A stretch of 10,472 bases of DNA from Allobosea sp. (GTDB taxonomy: Bacteria; Pseudomonadota; Alphaproteobacteria; Rhizobiales; Beijerinckiaceae), in contig JAKFWE010000211.1 in the NCBI GenBank assembly GCA_021732895.1, forward strand, positions 1 through 10,472. The letters run 5' to 3'. The position numbers were made by a program, and so were the translations under genes. Below, in pieces: positions 6,163-10,472 of this stretch; positions within the stretch are counted from its first letter, which is position 1, and every line of letters starts with the position of its first letter. The notes below the pieces were generated by a model. It was not told the DNA's origin, did no database searches, and saw nothing but the letters and a program-made list of their open reading frames with translations.

Positions 6163-7070
6163 CACGCCACCCGCCTCGCCCCCGACGCCAGGAAGACGCC
6201 CGCGAGGATGATGCAGCCTCCGATGGCCTGCCGCAACTCCAGCGTCTCCCCGAGAACGACGACGCCCATGATGGTCGCGACCGCCGGCACGAGATAGCCG
6301 GTCATCGCGGCGCGGGTCGGACCGGCCGCGCGGATCAGTTTCATGAAGATCGCCATCGGCACGGCGGTCGAGAGCAGTCCGAGCGCGAGCATGGCGGGCA
6401 GATGGTCGGCGATCGGCGCGAGCGCGGCCGCGCCCGACAAGGCGAGCGTGAGGGCGAGGGCGACGACGCCGGACACGATCTGCTGGCCCAGCGCCAGCCG
6501 CGCCGGATCGCCGGCCGAGTCCGGGACCGCGCGGGTGTAGAGATTGCCGGCGGCGTAACCCAGCGTGACTCCGATCATGGCGAGCACCCCGAGCGCCGTC
6601 CCGCCACCCTCGGCCAGCCGGGGGCCGATCAGCAGGACGACGCCGGCCATGCCGAGCAGAATGCCGCCGAGGCGGCGGGCGTCGATGCGTTCCTCAGTGA
6701 ACAGCAGATGCGCGAAGACGGCCGTGACCAGCGGGCCGGCCGCCTGGATCATCGCCGCCGGGCCGCTGGCAAGTTGCATCAGCGCATAGGCGACCAGCAC
6801 GTTGGGCAGCCAGCCATTCGTCGTGCCCAGCACGAGCCAGTGCCTCACCTCGTCGCGACGCGGCAGGGGGTTCTGGCCGCGCGCCGCGACCCAGAGCGCG
6901 AGCGCGCCGGCCCCGAGCAGGCCGCGCCCGGCGGCGACGGCCCAGGGCGAGACCTCGCCGTTCATCAGCTTGATGAACAGGAAGGAGCAGCCCCAGAAGA
7001 GCGAGCAGGCGAGCAGATGGCCGGCGACGAAGGCGCGGCTTGGGCCAGTGGGCGCGTCCCTGTCCGTCAT
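6162..7070 (-). CDS. EamA/DMT-family inner-membrane transporter
   Basis: The product is 302 residues with about ten hydrophobic segments in two EamA-type halves, the usual plan of drug/metabolite transporters (about 290-310). The first half runs from HLLACSLFWGCSFLFIKLMN (about 18-37) to MAGVVLLIGP, and includes GPAAMIQAAGPLVTAVFAHL. The second half runs from GVLAMIGVTLGYAAGNLY to GGCIILAGVFLASG and includes AMTGYLVPAVATIMGVVVLGE. The substrate cannot be deduced; relatives export amino acids or other metabolites. The ATG at 7068-7070 is chosen because it gives a normal N-terminus (MTDRDAPTGPSRAF) and no start lies between it and the first helix. That ATG lies inside the left arm of a palindromic repeat, and no Shine-Dalgarno precedes it. 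A longer frame to 7142 only translates the repeat. The stop overlaps the lipoprotein start. Confidence 0.9.
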   Translation of the reverse strand: MTDRDAPTGPSRAFVAGHLLACSLFWGCSFLFIKLMNGEVSPWAVAAGRGLLGAGALALWVAARGQNPLPRRDEVRHWLVLGTTNGWLPNVLVAYALMQLASGPAAMIQAAGPLVTAVFAHLLFTEERIDARRLGGILLGMAGVVLLIGPRLAEGGGTALGVLAMIGVTLGYAAGNLYTRAVPDSAGDPARLALGQQIVSGVVALALTLALSGAAALAPIADHLPAMLALGLLSTAVPMAIFMKLIRAAGPTRAAMTGYLVPAVATIMGVVVLGETLELRQAIGGCIILAGVFLASGARRVA

Positions 7071-7149
7071 TGCGAGCGCAGCGAAGCAATCCAGAGCGGT
7101 CGCGCAAGGCTCTGGATTGCTTCGTCGCTGCGCTCCTCGCAATGACGGA
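7063..7149. repeat. Dispersed palindromic repeat element (long imperfect inverted repeat)
   Basis: The two arms, about 7063-7097 and 7109-7149, face each other across an 11-base loop. Both contain TCCGTCATTGCGAG at the outer end and GAAGCAATCCAGAGC or its near copy at the inner end, with a few unpaired bases in the CGCAGCG middle part. Translated in the spurious frame, it gives the ERSEAIQS / GAQRRSNP type of peptide often seen in wrongly called proteins of Hyphomicrobiales and other alphaproteobacteria, so it is probably a member of that dispersed repeat class. It lies in the argJ-eamA gap, 11 bp beyond the argJ stop, and reaches into the eamA start. As RNA it would form a strong hairpin that could protect or end the argJ transcript. 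Confidence 0.85.
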
Positions 7150-7160
7150 GAGGGGTCATC

Positions 7161-8411
7161 TTACGACCTGTAGTCGCCATTGATCTCGACATAGGCCTTG
7201 GTCAGGTCGCAGGTCCAGATCGTCGCCTTGCCCCGGCCCAGTCCGAGACCGGCCGTGATGAGGATGTGCTCGCCCTTCATGTAGCCGGAGACCGCCTGCT
7301 CGTCATAGGAGGGCGCACGCGCGCCGGCCTGCGCCACCATGATCCCGCCGAACGAGATGTCGAGCCGATCGCGGTCGGCCGGCTCGCCGGCCTTGCCGAC
7401 GGCCATGACGATGCGGCCCCAGTTGGCGTCCTCGCCGGCGATGGCGGTCTTGACCAGCGGCGAATTGGCGATCGAGAGAGCGACGCGCCTCGCCGAACGC
7501 GACGACGTCGCTCCTTCGACCCTGACCTCGACGAATTTGCGGGCGCCCTCGCCATCCTTGCAGACCAGATGGGCGAGCTCGAGCAGCAAGGCGTTCAGCG
7601 CCCGCTTGAAGCCTGACAGGCGGGCGTCGCCAACCTCGGTGATCATGGGGACGCCTCTGGCGCTGGCCTTGCCGGTGGCGAACAGCATCAGCGTGTCGGA
7701 GGTCGAGGTGTCGCTATCGACCGTGATCGCGTTGAACGAGCCTTTCACCCCCTTCGACAGCAGCGCCTGCAGCACGGGGGCGGCTATGGGGGCGTCGGTG
7801 AAAACGAAGGAGAGCATCGTCGCCATGTCGGGCGCGATCATGCCCGCGCCCTTGGCGATGCCGGCGACGACGACCTCGTGGCCGTCGATGCGGGCCTTGC
7901 GCGAGAGCGCCTTCGGGAAGGTGTCTGTGGTCATGATCGCCCGGGCGGCGTCGATCCAGGGCCCTTCGGCGGCGCGCCCGGCGCAGTCCTGCAGCACACC
8001 CTCGAACTTCGTCGCGTCGAGCGGCTCGCCGATCACGCCGGTCGAGGCGACGAACACCTCTTGCGGCTTGCAGCCGGCGGCCTTGGCTGCGATCCGCGCC
8101 GTCAGCGCGACCGCGTCGCGGCCCTTCAGGCCGGTGAAGGCGTTGGCGTTGCCGGAATTGATCACGACGGCCCGTGCCGAGCCTTGGGCGAGGTTCTCGC
8201 GGCACCAGTCGACCGGCGCCGAGGGGCATTTCGAGCGGGTGAAGACGCCTGCGGCCTGCGTGCCCTCGTCGAGCAGCATCAGCACGACATCGGTGCGGCC
8301 CTTGTAGCGGATGCCGGCCTCGGCCGTGGCGAAGCGGACGCCGGGAACCGGGGGAACCCGGGGCTGGCGCTTCGGCGCGAGCGGGGAAACGGGAACATTC
8401 TTGCCGGCCAT
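7161..8411 (-). CDS. argJ: Bifunctional glutamate N-acetyltransferase / amino-acid N-acetyltransferase ArgJ
   Basis: The product is 416 residues, the usual ArgJ length (about 400-415). Near the N-terminus are VSPLAPKRQP and GIRYKGRTDVVLMLLDEGT; then AVVINSGNANAFTG (about 81-94) and VFVASTGVIGEPL (about 119-131). The self-cleavage site is KGAGMIAPDMATMLSF (about 187-202), where Thr198 is the nucleophile that becomes the N-terminus of the beta chain. The C-terminus ends YVEINGDYRS, as is typical. ArgJ transfers acetyl from N-acetylornithine to glutamate in the cyclic arginine pathway, and may also use acetyl-CoA; whether this one is bifunctional is not visible. The ATG at 8409-8411 follows a strong AGGAGG with seven bases of spacing. 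Upstream, a terminator candidate separates it from the isomerase gene. Downstream lies a palindromic repeat. Confidence 0.97.
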   Translation of the reverse strand: MAGKNVPVSPLAPKRQPRVPPVPGVRFATAEAGIRYKGRTDVVLMLLDEGTQAAGVFTRSKCPSAPVDWCRENLAQGSARAVVINSGNANAFTGLKGRDAVALTARIAAKAAGCKPQEVFVASTGVIGEPLDATKFEGVLQDCAGRAAEGPWIDAARAIMTTDTFPKALSRKARIDGHEVVVAGIAKGAGMIAPDMATMLSFVFTDAPIAAPVLQALLSKGVKGSFNAITVDSDTSTSDTLMLFATGKASARGVPMITEVGDARLSGFKRALNALLLELAHLVCKDGEGARKFVEVRVEGATSSRSARRVALSIANSPLVKTAIAGEDANWGRIVMAVGKAGEPADRDRLDISFGGIMVAQAGARAPSYDEQAVSGYMKGEHILITAGLGLGRGKATIWTCDLTKAYVEINGDYRS

Positions 8412-8418
8412 CGCAGCG

Positions 8419-8424
8419 CCTCCT
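8419..8424 (-). promoter_or_regulatory. Strong Shine-Dalgarno of argJ
   Basis: AGGAGG on the minus strand (CCTCCT on the + strand), seven bases before the argJ ATG. It is the strongest ribosome-binding site in the window and fixes the argJ start. Confidence 0.85.
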
Positions 8425-8456
8425 GTGCGGGAGGGTGATGCCGCAGGCGGGTGACG

Positions 8457-8487
8457 AAAACAAGAAGGGCGGCGTCGCCGCCGCCCT
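8457..8487 (-). terminator. Rho-independent terminator candidate after the parvulin isomerase gene
   Basis: On the minus strand, a perfect 9-bp GC-rich stem (AGGGCGGCG / CGCCGCCCT, four-base loop, 8466-8487) is followed directly by TTCTTGTTTT. It begins 28 bp beyond the isomerase stop and lies 45 bp before the argJ start. The U-tract is interrupted, so it may terminate only partly. If it works, argJ needs its own promoter in the remaining space or depends on read-through. Confidence 0.6.
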
Positions 8488-8515
8488 CACATTCCATCGC
8501 GACGGATCGCGTTTC

Positions 8516-9361
8516 TCAGGGCTTCTTCGGCCCGTCGGGAGCCGTCGGCGCCGGAGCCGGCTGGTCGAGCCGCTCGATCTTCGCGTTCTCGCGCAGCGCC
8601 AGGATCGTGTCCTGCTGCGCCTTGCGCTCGAGATACTGGTCGATCTGCGGCTTGACCTCGTCGAAGGCCGGGAGCGGCTTCGAGCGCCGGTCCTCGAGCC
8701 TGATGACATGCCAGCCGAACTGGCTCTTCACCGGCTCGGAGACCTGGCCCTTCTCGAGCTTGAAGGCGGCCTCGGCGAATTCCGGCACCATGCGCTCTTT
8801 CGAGAACCAGCCGAGCGAGCCGCCCTCCTTGCCCGAACCGGGATCCTTGGAGAGCTCGGCCGCCACCTTGGCGAAATCCTCGCCCTTCTTCAGGCGTTCG
8901 GCGACGGCCTTGGCCTGTGCCTCCTCCTCGACGAGGATATGGCGGGCGTTGACCTCCTCCTCCGGCGTCAGCGCCTTGAGCGTGTCGTCGAACAGCTTCT
9001 TCGCCGCTTCCGGAGTCGCCGCCTTCTTCGCCTCCAGCGCGAGATACTGGTCGAGCAGCACCTTGTCGCGGTTATAGGCGAGGCGCGCCACGAAATCGGG
9101 GCCCTCGCCGATCCTGGCGTCGGCGGCCGCCTTGGCCCCGAGCTTCAGATCGACCAGGTAGCTGATCACCTCGTCGCGCTTGCGCGCCTCCGGCACCTGC
9201 GCGAGGCGCTCGCCCAGATCCTCGGTGGCGAGAGCGATTTCGCGCTCGGTGATCGGCAGGCCGTTGACGCGTGCGACCACCGTGTCGGTCTGGGCGAGGG
9301 AGGCCGGCGCGGCCAGCAGCAATGCTGCGAGCGACAGGAGAGCGAGACGGGACGGCTTCAT
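8516..9361 (-). CDS. Parvulin-type peptidyl-prolyl cis-trans isomerase, exported
   Basis: The product is 281 residues. An N-terminal signal peptide, MKPSRLALLSLAALLLAAPA plus SLA, probably ends at residue 23 before QTDT. Next is a chaperone-like helical segment containing VVARVNGLPITEREIALA (28-45), as in SurA/PrsA relatives. The parvulin domain runs from about 139 (ARHILVEEEAQAK) through GSLGWFSKERMVPEFAEAAF (about 181-200) to SQFGWHVIRLEDRR (about 213-226). The C-terminus is rich in Pro and Ala. It should act in the periplasm on prolyl bonds of exported proteins. Its position next to secA, read divergently, fits a role in protein export, but that is context only. The ATG at 9359-9361 has AAAGG eight bases upstream. 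The open frame extends further upstream, but without a signal peptide at its front. A terminator candidate follows the gene. Confidence 0.93.
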   Translation of the reverse strand: MKPSRLALLSLAALLLAAPASLAQTDTVVARVNGLPITEREIALATEDLGERLAQVPEARKRDEVISYLVDLKLGAKAAADARIGEGPDFVARLAYNRDKVLLDQYLALEAKKAATPEAAKKLFDDTLKALTPEEEVNARHILVEEEAQAKAVAERLKKGEDFAKVAAELSKDPGSGKEGGSLGWFSKERMVPEFAEAAFKLEKGQVSEPVKSQFGWHVIRLEDRRSKPLPAFDEVKPQIDQYLERKAQQDTILALRENAKIERLDQPAPAPTAPDGPKKP

Positions 9362-9695
9362 CGGGCGACCTTTCGCTGATGGTCGAAACGGGATCGATCG
9401 GCCAAGTGCCAGTTGAGCGCGGCAAAGGCAAGGCGGCCTAACTGCTTGGCGAAGATCTTCACGAAGCTTTGCTGTGGGGCGGCGCTGCGGCTTGCGTTCC
9501 GCGCGCCTCCCTTGGAACCGGCGTGGCAAAACATTACATCCGCGCCGGGCGCGCATCCTGCCGGCGAGCCCGGAAGGCGGCGCTGGACCGCGTCCGCTTC
9601 CGCGTCTAAACACGCGGTCGCATTGAGAATTACCCGGCTTTCGGCCGCGTGCGGTCCCGTCCCGCCCGCCGGACGCCCACTCCGAAAGGCCCACC
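9362..9695. other. Divergent intergenic region between the isomerase gene and secA
   Basis: This 334-bp stretch holds no gene I can support; the open frames crossing it run into secA in the wrong frame. It contains a 10-bp palindrome, GAAGATCTTC (9451-9460), and an AT-richer patch around 9526-9540. A TTGGAA at 9512-9517 followed 17 bases later by TACATC could be a weak sigma-70-type promoter for secA. That would leave a leader of about 155 bases, and I give it low weight. The ribosome-binding sites are AAAGG at 9685-9689 for secA, six bases before the ATG, and AAAGG on the minus strand before the isomerase gene. Confidence 0.5.
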
Positions 9696-10472
9696 ATGCT
9701 CGGCGCGCTCGCAAAGAAGATCTTCGGTTCGTCGAACGACCGGCGCGTCAAGGGCTACGCGCCCCGCGTCGCCGCGATCAACGCGCTGGAGAAGGAGGTC
9801 TCCGCACTCAGCGACGAGGCGCTGAAGGCCCGCACGGCGCAGTTCCGCACGCAGATCGTCGGCGGAGCCAGGCTCGACGACCTGCTGGTCCCGGCTTTCG
9901 CCACGGTGCGCGAGGCGGCCAGGCGCGTGCTCGGCCAGCGGCCCTACGACGTGCAGCTCATCGGCGGCATGGTGCTGCACGAAGGCGCCATCGCCGAGAT
10001 GAAGACCGGCGAGGGCAAGACGCTGGTCGCGACGCTGCCATGCTATCTCAACGCGCTCGAGGGCAAGGGCGTCCATGTCGTCACCGTCAACGACTATCTC
10101 GCCCGGCGCGACGCCGAATGGATGGCGAAGCTCTACAATTTCCTCGGCCTGACCGTCGGCATCATCGTCCATGGCATCGAGGACGAGGACCGCCAGCGCG
10201 CCTACGCATGCGACATCACCTACGGCACGAACAACGAATTCGGCTTCGACTATCTGCGCGACAACATGAAATACGACACCGCGCAGATGTCGCAGCGCGG
10301 CCACCATTTCGCGATCGTCGACGAGGTCGACTCGATTCTCGTCGATGAGGCGCGCACGCCGCTGATCATCTCCGGTCCGCTCGACGACAAGTCCGAACTC
10401 TACGTCCAGATCGACAAGCTGCTGCCCGGGCTCGTCAAGGGCGATTACGAAGTCGACGAGAAGCAGCGCGCC
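9696..10472 (+). CDS. secA: Preprotein translocase ATPase subunit SecA, N-terminal 259 residues (runs off window)
   Basis: The 259 codons present are open to the last base; full SecA is about 900 residues. It begins MLGALAKKIFGSSNDRRVKG, as is typical. The first nucleotide-binding domain shows QRPYDVQLIGGMVLHEGAIA (81-100), the Walker A motif MKTGEGKT (102-109), VTVNDYLARRDAEW (129-142), ITYGTNNEFGFDYLRDNM (174-191), the Walker B motif IVDEVDSILVDEARTPLIIS (207-226), and the start of the preprotein-crosslinking region after about 227. SecA drives unfolded preproteins through SecYEG at the inner membrane by ATP hydrolysis. The ATG at 9696 follows AAAGG with six bases of spacing. The gene is divergent from an exported parvulin isomerase gene, which would be a Sec client. 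There is no sign of disruption in the part seen. Confidence 0.97.
   Translation, partial: MLGALAKKIFGSSNDRRVKGYAPRVAAINALEKEVSALSDEALKARTAQFRTQIVGGARLDDLLVPAFATVREAARRVLGQRPYDVQLIGGMVLHEGAIAEMKTGEGKTLVATLPCYLNALEGKGVHVVTVNDYLARRDAEWMAKLYNFLGLTVGIIVHGIEDEDRQRAYACDITYGTNNEFGFDYLRDNMKYDTAQMSQRGHHFAIVDEVDSILVDEARTPLIISGPLDDKSELYVQIDKLLPGLVKGDYEVDEKQRA

Noticed and set aside
7071..7142. N-terminal extension of the EamA transporter through the repeat
   Set aside because: The extra residues (GAQRRSNP-type peptide) are the translation of the palindromic repeat, a well-known annotation artefact, and do not belong to the transporter fold.
9413..10348. Plus-strand open frame covering the secA leader and the start of secA
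   Set aside because: It is out of frame with secA, whose Walker motifs are unambiguous; the product is Arg-rich with no domain.
1..10472. CRISPR arrays, tRNA or rRNA genes, transposases, phage genes, toxin-antitoxin pairs or defence systems
   Set aside because: Looked for by eye on both strands; no direct-repeat arrays, cloverleaf-like sequences or motif-bearing genes of these kinds were seen.

Overview
The window reads as chromosomal DNA from a GC-rich alphaproteobacterium. The best guess is the Hyphomicrobiales (Rhizobiales), possibly Bosea-like. The grounds are strongly GC-biased third codon positions, the parvulin isomerase / argJ / mutT block lying divergently from secA, and a dispersed palindromic repeat of a type common in that order. 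The genus is an inference and was not tested.

Left part (1-1003): the 3' end of a sensor histidine kinase gene on the + strand, interrupted by an in-frame TGA at 127-129. It overlaps by 11 bp the 3' end of a convergent TspO/MBR-family membrane protein gene. Middle left (1115-3612): three + strand genes follow. They are a Cys/Met-metabolism PLP-dependent enzyme (cystathionine gamma-synthase/beta-lyase family), a WD40-type beta-propeller protein, and an 89-residue protein with a C-x4-C pair. The last two are only 10 bp apart and look like an operon. A small putative exported protein (minus strand) converges on them.

Middle (3853-5618): a 168-bp divergent intergenic region carries a perfect 11-bp inverted repeat. 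It precedes a YcaQ/AlkX-type (AlkZ-like) DNA glycosylase gene with the Q-x-D motif. That gene converges, with 2 bp between stops, on a mutT-type Nudix hydrolase gene. Both are nucleic-acid or nucleotide-pool repair functions.

Right part (5214-9361, all minus strand, transcribed right to left): parvulin-type peptidyl-prolyl isomerase, an intrinsic terminator candidate, argJ with a strong Shine-Dalgarno sequence, an 87-bp palindromic repeat, an EamA-type drug/metabolite transporter, a lipoprotein with a transthyretin-like domain (start coupled to the transporter stop), and mutT. Divergently, secA begins at 9696 and runs off the window.

I see no mobile-element gene, CRISPR array, tRNA, rRNA or defence system. 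Most of the window is ordinary housekeeping DNA. The points worth a second look are the nonsense codon in the histidine kinase, the repeat that supplies the start codon of the transporter gene, the palindrome upstream of the glycosylase gene, and the uncharacterised beta-propeller / C-x4-C gene pair.
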